Notes under the pieces: model-generated
What the model saw: only the letters and a program-made list of their open reading frames with translations
Told to the model about the DNA's origin: nothing
Database searches by the model: none
Part shown: positions 1 through 14,400 of the stretch, in pieces
Layout of the letters: every line of letters starts with the position of its first letter
How positions within the stretch are numbered: position 1 is the stretch's first letter
Translations under genes and position numbers: made by a program
Origin: Pratylenchus scribneri
Lineage: Eukaryota > Nematoda > Chromadorea > Rhabditida > Pratylenchidae
Length of the DNA: 64,000 bases
Assembly: GCA_030063045.1 (NCBI GenBank)
Contig: JAQSEB010000086.1
Span: forward strand, 434,001 to 498,000
Direction: 5' to 3'

Positions 1-1514
1 AAAAATAATTCTAAATGATTTTGCGGCATCCGCTAAACCAATTAAGATTAATTTTTAGACTCATAAAAATAATTCTAAATGATTTTGCGGCATCCGCTAA
101 ACAATTTAAGATTAATTTTTAGACTCATAAAAATAATTCTAAATGATTTTGCGGCATCCGTTAAACTATTTAAGATTAATTTTTAGACTCATAAAAATAA
201 TTCTAAATGATTTTGCGGCATCCGTTAAACTATTTAAGATTAATTTTTAGACTCATAAAAATAATTCTAAATGATTTTGCGGCATCCGTTAAACTATTTA
301 AGATTAATTTTTAGACTCATAAAAATAATTCTAAATGATTTTGCGGCATCCGTTAAACTATTTAAGATTAATTTTTAGACTCATAAAAATAATTCTAAAT
401 GATTTTGCGGCATCCGCTAAACAATTTAAGATTAATTTTTAGACTCATAAAAATAATTCTAAATGATTTTGCGGCATCCGTTAAACTATTTAAGATTAAT
501 TTTTAGACTCATAAAAATAATTCTAAATGATTTTGCGGCATCCGTTAAACTATTTAAGATTAATTTTTAGACTCATAAAAATAATTCTAAATGATTTTGC
601 GGCATCCGCTAAACAATTTAAGATTAATTTTTAGACTCATAAAAATATATCTTAGTTAATTTGCGGCATCCGCTAAACTATTTAAGATTAATTTTTAGAC
701 TCATAAAAATAATTCTAAATGATTTTGCGGCATCCGTTAAACTATTTAAGATTAATTTTTAGACTCATAAAAATAATTCTAAATGATTTTGCGGCATCCG
801 TTAAACTATTTAAGATTAATTTTTAGACTCATAAAAATATATCTTAGTTAATTTGCGGCATCCGCTAAACTATTTAAGATTAATTTTTAGACTCATAAAA
901 ATAATTCTAAATGATTTTGCGGCATCCGCTAAACCAATTAAGATTAATTTTTAGACTCATAAAAATAATTCTAAATGATTTTGCGGCATCCGCTAAACCA
1001 ATTAAGATTAATTTTTAGACTCATAAAAATAATTCTAAATGATTTTGCGGCATCCGCTAAACAATTTAAGATTAATTTTTAGACTCATAAAAATAATTCT
1101 AAATGATTTTGCGGCATCCGCTAAACAATTTAAGATTAATTTTTAGAATCATAAAAATAATTCTAAATGATTTTGCGGCATCCGCTAAACCATTTAAGAT
1201 TAATTTTTAGACTCATAAAAATAATTCTAAATGATTTTGCGGCATCCGCTAAACTATTTAAGATTATTTTTAGACTCATAAAAATAATTCTAAATGATTT
1301 TGCGGCATCCGCTAAACCAATTAAGATTAATTTTTAGACTCATAAAAATAATTCTAAATGATTTTGCGGCATCCGCTAAACCATTTAAGATTAATTTTTA
1401 GACTCATAAAAATAATTCTAAATGATTTTGCGGCATCCGCTAAACTATTTAAGATTATTTTTAGACTCATAAAAATAATTCTAAATGATTTTGCGGCATC
1501 CGCTAAACCAATTA

Positions 1515-4040
1515 AGATTAATTTTTAGACTCATAAAAATAATTCTAAATGATTCTGCGACATCCGCTAAACAATTTAAGATTAATTTTTAGACTCATAA
1601 AAATAATTCTAAATGATTTTGCGGCATCCGCTAAACCAATTAAGATTAATTTTTAGACTTATAAAAATAATTCTAAATGATTTTGCGGCATCCGCTAAAC
1701 AATTTAAGATTAATTTTTAGACTCATAAAAATATATCTTAGTCAATTTGCGGCATCCGCTAAACAATTTAAGGTTAATTTTTAGACTCATAAAAATAATT
1801 CTAAATGATTTTGCGGCATCCGCTAAACCAATTAAGATTAATTTTTAGACTCATAAAAATAATTCTAAATGATTTTGCGGTATCCGCTAAACAATTTAAG
1901 ATTAATTTTTAGACTCATAAAAATAATTCTAAATGATTTTGCGGCATCCGCTAAACTATTTAAGATTATTTTTAGACTCATAAAAATATATCTTAGTTAA
2001 TTTGCGGCATCCGCTAAACTATTTAAGATTAATTTTTAGACTCATAAAAATAATTCTAAATGATTTTGCGGCATCCGCTAAACCAATTAAGATTAATTTT
2101 TAGACTCATAAAAATAATTCTAAATGATTTTGCGGCATCCGCTAAACCAATTAAGATTAATTTTTAGACTCATAAAAATAATTCTAAATGATTTTGCGGC
2201 ATCCGCTAAACCAATTAAGATTAATTTTTAGACTCATAAAAATAATTCTAAATGATTTTGCGGCATCCGCTAAACCAATTAAGATTAATTTTTAGACTCA
2301 TAAAAATAATTCTAAATGATTCTGCGACATCCGCTAAACAATTTAAGATTAATTTTTAGACTCATAAAAATAATTCTAAATGATTTTGCGGCATCCGCTA
2401 AACCAATTAAGATTAATTTTTAGACTCATAAAAATATATCTTAGTCAATTTGCGGCATCCGCTAAAAAATTTAAGGTTAATTTATAGACTCATAAAAATA
2501 ATTCTAAATGATTTTGCGGCATCCGCTAAACCAATTAAGATTAATTTTTAGACTCATAAAAATAATTCTAAATGATTTTGCGGCATCCGCTAAACAATTT
2601 AAGATTATTTTTAGACTCATAAAAATATATCTTAGTTAATTTGCGGCATCCGCTAAACTATTTAAGATTAATTTTTAGACTCATAAAAATAATTCTAAAT
2701 GATTTTGCGGCATCCGCTAAACAATTTAAGATTAATTTTTAGACTCATAAAAATATATCTTAGTCAATTTGCGGCATCAGCTAAACTATTTAAGATTAAT
2801 TTTTAGACTCATAAAAATAATTCTAAATGATTTTGCGGCATCCGCTAACCTAATTAAGATTAATTTTTAGACTCATAAAAATAATTCTAAATGATTCTGC
2901 GACATCCGCTAAACAATTTAAGATTAATTTTTAGACTCATAAAAATAATTCTAAATGATTTTGCGGCATCCGCTAAACCAATTAAGATTAATTTTTAGAC
3001 TCATAAAAATAATTCTAAATGATTTTGCGGCATCCGCTAAACAATTTAAGATTAATTTTTAGACTCATAAAAATATATCTTAGTCAATTTGCGGCATCCG
3101 CTAAACAATTTAAGGTTAATTTTTAGACTCATAAAAATAATTCTAAATGATTTTGCGGCATCCGCTAAACCAATTAAGATTAATTTTTAGACTCATAAAA
3201 ATAATTCTAAATGATTTTGCGGTATCCGCTAAACAATTTAAGATTAATTTTTAGACTCATAAAAATAATTCTAAATGATTTTGCGGCATCCGCTAAACTA
3301 TTTAAGATTATTTTTAGACTCATAAAAATATATCTTAGTTAATTTGCGGCATCCGCTAAACTATTTAAGATTAATTTTTAGACTCATAAAAATAATTCTA
3401 AATGATTTTGCGGCATCCGCTAAACCAATTAAGATTAATTTTTAGACTCATAAAAATAATTCTAAATGATTTTGCGGCATCCGCTAAACCAATTAAGATT
3501 AATTTTTAGACTCATAAAAATAATTCTAAATGATTTTGCGGCATCCGCTAAACCAATTAAGATTAATTTTTAGACTCATAAAAATAATTCTAAATGATTT
3601 TGCGGCATCCGCTAAACCAATTAAGATTAATTTTTAGACTCATAAAAATAATTCTAAATGATTCTGCGACATCCGCTAAACAATTTAAGATTAATTTTTA
3701 GACTCATAAAAATAATTCTAAATGATTTTGCGGCATCCGCTAAACCAATTAAGATTAATTTTTAGACTCATAAAAATATATCTTAGTCAATTTGCGGCAT
3801 CCGCTAAAAAATTTAAGGTTAATTTTTAGACTCATAAAAATAATTCTAAATGATTTTGCGGCATCCGCTAAACCAATTAAGATTAATTTTTAGACTCATA
3901 AAAATAATTCTAAATGATTTTGCGGCATCCGCTAAACAATTTAAGATTATTTTTAGACTCATAAAAATATATCTTAGTTAATTTGCGGCATCCGCTAAAC
4001 TATTTAAGATTAATTTTTAGACTCATAAAAATAATTCTAA
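1515..4040. repeat. Duplicated satellite block, 1,342-bp spacing
   Basis: The variant GATTCTGCGACATCC occurs at 1551 and 2893, and again at 2318 and 3660; GGTATCC occurs near 1879 and 3221; a monomer with CTAAAAAATTTAAGG occurs near 2463 and 3805. All pairs are 1,342 bp apart (21 monomers less 2 bp). Matching segments are about 1515-2700 and 2857-4040. A smaller repeat of about 575 bp follows, marked by CATAAAAAAAATTC near 4089 and 4664. Confidence 0.85.
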
Positions 4041-5029
4041 ATGATTTTGCGGCATCCGCTAAACTATTTAAGATTAATTTTTAGACTCATAAAAAAAATT
4101 CTAAATGATTTTGCGGCATCCGCTAAACAATTTAAGATTAATTTTTAGACTCATAAAAATATATCTTAGTCAATTTGCGGCATCCGCTAAACAATTTAAG
4201 ATCAATTTTTAGACTCATAAAAATATATCTTAGTCAATTTGCGGCATCCGCTAAACTATTTAAGATTAATTTTTAGACTCATAAAAATATATCTTAGTCA
4301 ATTTGCGGCATCCGCTAAACTATTTAAGATTAATTTTTAGACTCATAAAAATAATTCTAAATGATTTTGCGGCATCCGCTAAACTATTTAAGATTAATTT
4401 TTAGACTCATAAAAATAATTCTAAATGATTTTGCGGCATCCGCTAAACCAATTAAGATTAATTTTTAGACTCATAAAAATAATTCTAAATGATTTTGCGG
4501 CATCCGCTAAACAATTTAAGATTATTTTTAGACTCATAAAAATATATCTTAGTTAATTTGCGGCATCCGCTAAACTATTTAAGATTAATTTTTAGACTCA
4601 TAAAAATAATTCTAAATGATTTTGCGGCATCCGCTAAACTATTTAAGATTAATTTTTAGACTCATAAAAAAAATTCTAAATGATTTTGCGGCATCCGCTA
4701 AACAATTTAAGATTAATTTTTAGACTCATAAAAATATATCTTAGTCAATTTGCGGCATCCGCTAAACAATTTAAGATCAATTTTTAGACTCATAAAAATA
4801 TATCTTAGTCAATTTGCGGCATCCGCTAAACTATTTAAGATTAATTTTTAGACTCATAAAAATATATCTTAGTCAATTTGCGGCATCCGCTAAACTATTT
4901 AAGATTAATTTTTAGACTCATAAAAATAATTCTAAATGATTTTGCGGCATCCGCTAAACTATTTAAGATTAATTTTTAGACTCATAAAAATAATTCTAAA
5001 TGATTTTGCGGCATCCGCTAAACTATTTA

Positions 5030-7184
5030 AGATTAATTTTTAGACTCATAAAAATAATTCTAAATGATTTTGCGGCATCCGCTAAACTATTTAAGATTAA
5101 TTTTTAGACTCATAAAAATAATTCTAAATGATTTTGCGGCATCCGCTAAACCAATTAAGATTAATTTTTAGACTCATAAAAATAATTCTAAATGATTTTG
5201 CGGCATCCGCAAAACTAATTAAGATTAATTTTTAGACTCATAAAAATAATTCTAAATGATTTTGCGGCATCCGCTAAACTATTTAAGATTAATTTTTAGA
5301 CTCATAAAAATAATTCTAAATGATTTTGCGGCATCCGCTAAACCAATTAAGATTAATTTTTAGACTCATAAAAATAATTCTAAATGATTTTGCGGCATCC
5401 GCTAAACTATTTAAGATTAATTTTTAGACTCATAAAAATAATTCTAAATGATTTTGCGGCATCCGCTAAACCAATTAAGATTAATTTTTAGACTCATAAA
5501 AATAATTCTAAATGATTTTGCGGCATCCGCTAAACTATTTAAGATTAATTTTTAGACTCATAAAAATAATTCTAAATGATTTTGCGGCATCCGCTAAACA
5601 ATTTAAGATTAATTTTTAGACTCATAAAAATAATTCTAAATGATTTTGCGGCATCCGCTAAACCAATTAAGATAAATTTTTAGACTCATAAAAATAATTC
5701 TAAATGATTTTGCGGCATCCGCAAAACTAATTAAGATTAATTTTTAGACTCATAAAAATAATTCTAAATGATTTTGCGGCATTCGCTAAACGAATTAAGA
5801 TTAATTTTTAGACTCATAAAAATAATTCTAAATGATTTTGCGGCATCCGCTAAACAATTTAAGATTAATTTTTAGACTCATAAAAATAATTCTAAATGAT
5901 TTTGCGGCATCCGTTAAACTATTTAAGATTAATTTTTAGACTCATAAAAATAATTCTAAATGATTTTGCGGCATCCGTTAAACTATTTAAGATTAATTTT
6001 TAGACTCATAAAAATAATTCTAAATGATTTTGCGGCATCCGTTAAACTATTTAAGATTAATTTTTAGACTCATAAAAATAATTCTAAATGATTTTGCGGC
6101 ATCCGTTAAACTATTTAAGATTAATTTTTAGACTCATAAAAATAATTCTAAATGATTTTGCGGCATCCGCTAAACAATTTAAGATTAATTTTTAGACTCA
6201 TAAAAATAATTCTAAATGATTTTGCGGCATCCGTTAAACTATTTAAGATTAATTTTTAGACTCATAAAAATAATTCTAAATGATTTTGCGGCATCCGTTA
6301 AACTATTTAAGATTAATTTTTAGACTCATAAAAATAATTCTAAATGATTTTGCGGCATCCGCTAAACAATTTAAGATTAATTTTTAGACTCATAAAAATA
6401 ATTCTAAATGATTTTGCGGCATCCGCTAAACTATTTAAGATTAATTTTTAGACTCATAAAAATAATTCTAAATGATTTTGCGGCATCCGCTAAACCAATT
6501 AAGATTAATTTTTAGACTCATAAAAATAATTCTAAATGATTTTGCGGCATCCGCAAAACTAATTAAGATTAATTTTTAGACTCATAAAAATAATTCTAAA
6601 TGATTTTGCGGCATCCGCTAAACTATTTAAGATTAATTTTTAGACTCATAAAAATAATTCTAAATGATTTTGCGGCATCCGCTAAACCAATTAAGATTAA
6701 TTTTTAGACTCATAAAAATAATTCTAAATGATTTTGCGGCATCCGCTAAACTATTTAAGATTAATTTTTAGACTCATAAAAATAATTCTAAATGATTTTG
6801 CGGCATCCGCTAAACCAATTAAGATTAATTTTTAGACTCATAAAAATAATTCTAAATGATTTTGCGGCATCCGCTAAACTATTTAAGATTAATTTTTAGA
6901 CTCATAAAAATAATTCTAAATGATTTTGCGGCATCCGCTAAACAATTTAAGATTAATTTTTAGACTCATAAAAATAATTCTAAATGATTTTGCGGCATCC
7001 GCTAAACCAATTAAGATAAATTTTTAGACTCATAAAAATAATTCTAAATGATTTTGCGGCATCCGCAAAACTAATTAAGATTAATTTTTAGACTCATAAA
7101 AATAATTCTAAATGATTTTGCGGCATTCGCTAAACGAATTAAGATTAATTTTTAGACTCATAAAAATAATTCTAAATGATTTTG
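5030..7184. repeat. Duplicated satellite block, 1,344-bp spacing (21 monomers)
   Basis: CCGCAAAACTAATT occurs near 5207 and 6551, TTAAGATAAATTTTTAG near 5667 and 7011, and GGCATTCGCTAAACGAATT near 5778 and 7122. All are 1,344 bp apart, exactly 21 monomers. Segments match from about 5030-5840 and 6374-7184. The event is separate from the 1,342-bp pair, since the private variants differ. Confidence 0.85.
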
Positions 7185-10100
7185 CGGCATTCGCTAAACC
7201 AATTAAGATTAATTTTTAGACTCATAAAAATAATTCTAAATGATTTTGCGGCATCCGCTAAACAATTTAAGATTAATTTTTAGACTCATAAAAATAATTC
7301 TAAATGATTTTGCGGCATCCGCTAAACTATTTAAGATTAATTTTTAGACTCATAAAAATAATTCTAAATGATTTTGCGGCATCCGCTAAACAATTTAAGA
7401 TTAATTTTTAGACTCATAAAAATAATTCTAAATGATTTTGCGGCATCCGTTAAACTATTTAAGATTAATTTTTAGACTCATAAAAATAATTCTAAATGAT
7501 TTTGCGGCATCCGTTAAACTATTTAAGATTAATTTTTAGACTCATAAAAATAATTCTAAATGATTTTGCGGCATCCGTTAAACTATTTAAGATTAATTTT
7601 TAGACTCATAAAAATAATTCTAAATGATTTTGCGGCATCCGTTAAACTATTTAAGATTAATTTTTAGACTCATAAAAATAATTCTAAATGATTTTGCGGC
7701 ATCCGCTAAACAATTTAAGATTAATTTTTAGACTCATAAAAATAATTCTAAATGATTTTGCGGCATCCGTTAAACTATTTAAGATTAATTTTTAGACTCA
7801 TAAAAATAATTCTAAATGATTTTGCGGCATCCGTTAAACTATTTAAGATTAATTTTTAGACTCATAAAAATAATTCTAAATGATTTTGCGGCATCCGCTA
7901 AACAATTTAAGATTAATTTTTAGACTCATAAAAATATATCTTAGTTAATTTGCGGCATCCGCTAAACTATTTAAGATTAATTTTTAGACTCATAAAAATA
8001 ATTCTAAATGATTTTGCGGCATCCGTTAAACTATTTAAGATTAATTTTTAGACTCATAAAAATAATTCTAAATGATTTTGCGGCATCCGTTAAACTATTT
8101 AAGATTAATTTTTAGACTCATAAAAATATATCTTAGTTAATTTGCGGCATCCGCTAAACTATTTAAGATTAATTTTTAGACTCATAAAAATAATTCTAAA
8201 TGATTTTGCGGCATCCGCTAAACCAATTAAGATTAATTTTTAGACTCATAAAAATAATTCTAAATGATTTTGCGGCATCCGCTAAACCAATTAAGATTAA
8301 TTTTTAGACTCATAAAAATAATTCTAAATGATTTTGCGGCATCCGCTAAACAATTTAAGATTAATTTTTAGACTCATAAAAATAATTCTAAATGATTTTG
8401 CGGCATCCGCTAAACAATTTAAGATTAATTTTTAGACTCATAAAAATAATTCTAAATGATTTTGCGGCATCCGCTAAACCAATTAAGATTAATTTTTAGA
8501 CTCATAAAAATAATTCTAAATGATTTTGCGGCATCCGCTAAACAATTTAAGATTAATTTTTAGACTCATAAAAATATATCTTAGTCAATTTGCGGCATCC
8601 GCTAAACAATTTAAGGTTAATTTTTAGACTCATAAAAATAATTCTAAATGATTTTGCGGCATCCGCTAAACCAATTAAGATTAATTTTTAGACTCATAAA
8701 AATAATTCTAAATGATTTTGCGGCATCCGCTAAACCAATTAAGATTAATTTTTAGACTCATAAAAATATATCTTAGTCAATTTGCGGCATCCGCTAAACA
8801 ATTTAAGATTAATTTTTAGACTCATAAAAATAATTCTAAATGATTTTGCGGCATCCGCTAAACCAATTAAGATTAATTTTTAGACTCATAAAAATAATTC
8901 TAAATGATTTTGCGGCATCCGCTAAACAATTTGAGATTAATTTTTAGACTCATAAAAATAATTCTAAATGATTTTGCGGCATCCGCTAAACCAATTAAGA
9001 TTAATTTTTAGACTCATAAAAATAATTCTAAATGATTTTGCGGCATCCGCTAAACCAATTAAGATTAATTTTTAGACTCATAAAAATAATTCTAAATGAT
9101 TTTGCGGCATCCGCTAAACAATTTAAGATTAATTTTTAGACTCATAAAAATAATTCTAAATGATTTTGCGGCATCCGCTAAACCAATTAAGATTAATTTT
9201 TAGACTCATAAAAATAATTCTAAATGATTTTGCGGCATCCGCTAAACCAATTAAGATTAATTTTTAGACTCATAAAAATAATTCTAAATGATTTTGCGGC
9301 ATCCGCTAAACAATTTAAGATTAATTTTTAGACTCATAAAAATAATTCTAAATGATTTTGCGGCATCCGCTAAACAATTTAAGATTAATTTTTAGACTCA
9401 TAAAAATAATTCTAAATGATTTTGCGGCATCCGCTAAACCAATTAAGATTAATTTTTAGACTCATAAAAATAATTCTAAATGATTTTGCGGCATCCGCTA
9501 AACCAATTAAGATTAATTTTTAGACTCATAAAAATAATTCTAAATGATATTGCGGCATCCGCTAAACCAATTAAGATTAATTTTTAGACTCATAAAAATA
9601 ATTCTAAATGATTTTGCGGCATCCGCTAAACCAATTAAGATTAATTTTTAGACTCATAAAAATAATTCTAAATGATTTTGCGGCATCCGCTAAACAATTT
9701 AAGATTAATTTTTAGACTCATAAAAATAATTCTAAATGATTTTGCGGCATCCGCTAAACCAATTAAGATTAATTTTTAGACTCATAAAAATAATTCTAAA
9801 TGATTTTGCGGCATCCGCTAAACCAATTAAGATTAATTTTTAGACTCATAAAAATAATTCTAAATGATTTTGCGGCATCCGCTAAACCAATTAAGATTAA
9901 TTTTTAGACTCATAAAAATAATTCTAAATGATATTGCGGCATCCGCTAAACCAATTAAGATTAATTTTTAGACTCATAAAAATAATTCTAAATGATATTG
10001 CGGCATCCGCTAAACCAATTAAGATTAATTTTTAGACTCATAAAAATAATTCTAAATGATTTTGCGGCATCCGCTAAACAATTTAAGATTAATTTTTAGA

Positions 10101-11459
10101 CTCATAAAAATAATTCTAAATGATTTTGCGGCATCCGCTAAACAATTTAAGATTAATTTTTAGACTCATAAAAATAATTCTAAATGATTTTGCGGCATCC
10201 GCTAAACCAATTAAGATTAATTTTTAGACTCATAAAAATAATTCTAAATGATTTTGCGGCATCCGCTAAACAATTTAAGATTAATTTTTAGACTCATAAA
10301 AATAATTCTAAATGATTTTGCGGCATCCGCTAAACCAATTAAGATTAATTTTTAGACTCATAAAAATAATTCTAAATGATTTTGCGGCATCCGCTAAACC
10401 AATTAAGATTAATTTTTAGACTCATAAAAATAATTCTAAATGATATTGCGGCATCCGCTAAACCAATTAAGATTAATTTTTAGACTCATAAAAATAATTC
10501 TAAATGATTTTGCGGCATCCGCTAAACCAATTAAGATTAATTTTTAGACTCATAAAAATAATTCTAAATGATTTTGCGGCATCCGCTAAACAATTTAAGA
10601 TTAATTTTTAGACTCATAAAAATAATTCTAAATGATTTTGCGGCATCCGCTAAACAATTTAAGATTAATTTTTAGACTCATAAAAATAATTCTAAATGAT
10701 TTTGCGGCATCCGCTAAACCAATTAAGATTAATTTTTAGACTCATAAAAATAATTCTAAATGATTTTGCGGCATCCGCTAAACCAATTAAGATTAATTTT
10801 TAGACTCATAAAAATAATTCTAAATGATTTTGCGGCATCCGCTAAACCAATTAAGATTAATTTTTAGACTCATAAAAATAATTCTAAATGATATTGCGGC
10901 ATCCGCTAAACCAATTAAGATTAATTTTTAGACTCATAAAAATAATTCTAAATTAAGATTAATTTTTAGACTCATAAAAATAATTCTAAATGATTTTGCG
11001 GCATCCGCTAAACAATTTAAGATTAATTTTTAGACTCATAAAAATAATTCTAAATGATTTTGCGGCATCCGCTAAACCAATTAAGATTAATTTTTAGACT
11101 CATAAAAATAATTCTAAATGATTTTGCGGCATCCGCTAAACAATTTAAGATTAATTTTTAGACTCATAAAAATAATTCTAAATGATTTTGCGGTATCCGC
11201 TAAACCAATTAAGATTAATTTTTAGACTCATAAAAATAATTCTAAATGATTTTGCGGCATCCGCTAAACCAATTAAGATTAATTTTTAGACTCATAAAAA
11301 TAATTCTAAATGATTTTGCGGCATCCGCTAAACAATTTAAGATTAATTTTTAGACTCATAAAAATAATTCTAAATGATTTTGCGGCATCCGCTAAACAAT
11401 TTAAGATTAATTTTTAGACTCATAAAAATAATTCTAAATGATTTTGCGGCATCCGCTAA

Positions 11460-14400
11460 ACCAATTAAGATTAATTTTTAGACTCATAAAAATAATTCTA
11501 AATGATTTTGCGGCATCCGTTAAACTATTTAAGATTAATTTTTAGACTCATAAAAATAATTCTAAATGATTTTGCGGCATCCGCTAAACAATTTAAGATT
11601 AATTTTTAGACTCATAAAAATATATCTTAGTCAATTTGCGGCATCCGCTAAACAATTTAAGGTTAATTTTTAGACTCATAAAAATAATTCTAAATGATTT
11701 TGCGCCATCCGCTAAACCAATTAAGATTAATTTTTAGACTCATAAAAATAATTCTAAATGATTTTGCGGCATCCGCTAAACAATTTAAGATTAATTTTTA
11801 GACTCATAAAAATAATTCTAAATGATTTTGCGGCATCCGCTAAACTATTTAAGATTATTTTTAGACTCATAAAAATAATTCTAAATGATTTTGCGGCATC
11901 CGCTAAACCAATTAAGATTAATTTTTAGACTCATAAAAATAATTCTAAATGATTTTGCGGCATCCGCTAAACCATTTAAGATTAATTTTTAGACTCATAA
12001 AAATAATTCTAAATGATTTTGCGGCATCCGCTAAACAATTTAAGATTAATTTTTAGACTCATAAAAATATATCTTAGTCAATTTGCGGCATCCGCTAAAC
12101 TATTTAAGATTAATTTTTAGACTCATAAAAATAATTCTAAATGATTTTGCGGCATCCGCTAACCTAATTAAGATTAATTTTTAGACTCATAAAAATAATT
12201 CTAAATGATTCTGCGACATCCGCTAAACAATTTAAGATTAATTTTTAGACTCATAAAAATAATTCTAAATGATTTTGCGGCATCCGCTAAACCAATTAAG
12301 ATTAATTTTTAGACTCATAAAAATAATTCTAAATGATTTTGCGGCATCCGCTAAACAATTTAAGATTAATTTTTAGACTCATAAAAATAATTCTAAATGA
12401 TTTTGCGACATCCGCTAAACAATTTTAGACTCATAAAAATAATTCTAAATGATTTTGCGGCATCCGTTAAACCAATTAAGATTAATTTTTAGACTCATAA
12501 AAATAATTCTAAATGATTTTGCGGCATCCGCTAAATAATTTAAGATTAATTTTTAGACTCATAAAAATAATTCTAAATGATTTTGCGGCATCCGCTAAAC
12601 CAATTAAATTAATTTTTAGACTCATAAAAATAATTCTAAATGATTTTGCGACATCAGCTAAACTATTTAAGATTAATTTTTAGACTCAAAAAAATAATTC
12701 TAAATGATTTTGCGGCATCCGCTAAACTAATTAAGATTAATTTTTAGACTCATAAAAATATATCTTAGTCAATTTGCGGCATCCGCTAAACTATTTAAGA
12801 TTAATTTTTAGACTCATAAAAATAATTCTAAATGATTTTGCGGCATCCGCTAAACCAATTAAGATTAATTTTTAGACTCATAAAAATAATTCTAAATGAT
12901 TTTGCGGCATCCGCTAAACCAATTAAGATTAATTTTTAGACTCATAAAAATAATTCTAAATGATTTTGCGGCATCCGCTAAACCAATTAAGATTAATTTT
13001 TAGACTCATAAAAATAATTCTAAATGATTTTGCGGCATCCGCTAAACTATTTAAGATTAATTTTTAGACTCATAAAAATAATTCTAAATGATTTTGCGGC
13101 ATCCGCTAAACCAATTAAGATTAATTTTTAGACTCATAAAAATAATTCTAAATGATTTTGCAGCCTCCGCTAAACCATTTAAGATTAATTTTTAGAAAGA
13201 TTAATTTTTAGACTCATAAAAATATATCTTAGTCAATTTGCGGCATCCGCTAAACTATTTAAGATTAATTTTTAGACTCATAAAAATAATTCTAAATGAT
13301 TTTGCGGCATCCGCTAAACTATTTAAGATTAATTTTTAGACTCATAAAAATATATCTTAGTCAATTTGCGGCATCCGCTAAACTATTTAAGATTAATTTT
13401 TAGACTCATAAAAATAATTCTAAATAATTTTGCGGCATCCGCTAAACTATTTAAGATTAATTTTTAGACTCATAAAAATAATTCTAAATGATTTTGCGGC
13501 ATCCGCTAAACCAATTAAGATTAATTTTTAGACTCATAAAAATAATTCTAAATGATTTTGCGGCATCCGCTAAACCAATTAAGATTAATTTTTAGACTCA
13601 TAAAAATAATTCTAAATGATTTTGCGGCATCCGCTAAACAATTTAAGATTAATTTTTAGACTCATAAAAATAATTCTAAATGATTTTGCGGCATCCGCTA
13701 AACAATTTAAGATTAATTTTTAGACTCATAAAAAAAATTCTAAATGATTTTGCGGCATCCGTTAAACTATTTAAGATTAATTTTTAGACTCATAAAAATA
13801 ATTCTAAATGATTTTGCGGCATCCGCTAAACAATTTAAGATTAATTTTTAGACTCATAAAAATATATCTTAGTCAATTTGCGGCATCCGCTAAACAATTT
13901 AAGGTTAATTTTTAGACTCATAAAAATAATTCTAAATGATTTTGCGGCATCCGCTAAACCAATTAAGATTAATTTTTAGACTCATAAAAATAATTCTAAA
14001 TGATTTTGCGGCATCCGCTAAACTATTTAAGATTAATTTTTAGACTCATAAAAATAATTCTAAATGATTTTGCGGCATCCGCTAAACCAATTAAGATTAA
14101 TTTTTAGACTCATAAAAATAATTCTAAATGATTTTGCAGCCTCCGCTAAACCATTTAAGATTAATTTTTAGAAAGATTAATTTTTAGACTCATAAAAATA
14201 TATCTTAGTCAATTTGCGGCATCCGCTAAACTATTTAAGATTAATTTTTAGACTCATAAAAATAATTCTAAATGATTTTGCGGCATCCGCTAAACTATTT
14301 AAGATTAATTTTTAGACTCATAAAAATATATCTTAGTCAATTTGCGGCATCCGCTAAACTATTTAAGATTAATTTTTAGACTCATAAAAATAATTCTAAA

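Larger units (their letters stand above)
50..8470. repeat. Distant satellite duplication, 7,289-bp spacing
   Basis: The segment at about 50-1180 reappears at about 7340-8470. The order of CCGTTAAAC monomers and of two TTAGTTAATTT monomers (AAAAATATAT at 641 and 833, matched at 7930 and 8122) is preserved. The match ends at about 1141, where TTTTAGAATC replaces TTTTAGACTC, and then loses register of variants. This is a dispersed duplication inside the array rather than an adjacent one. Confidence 0.75.
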
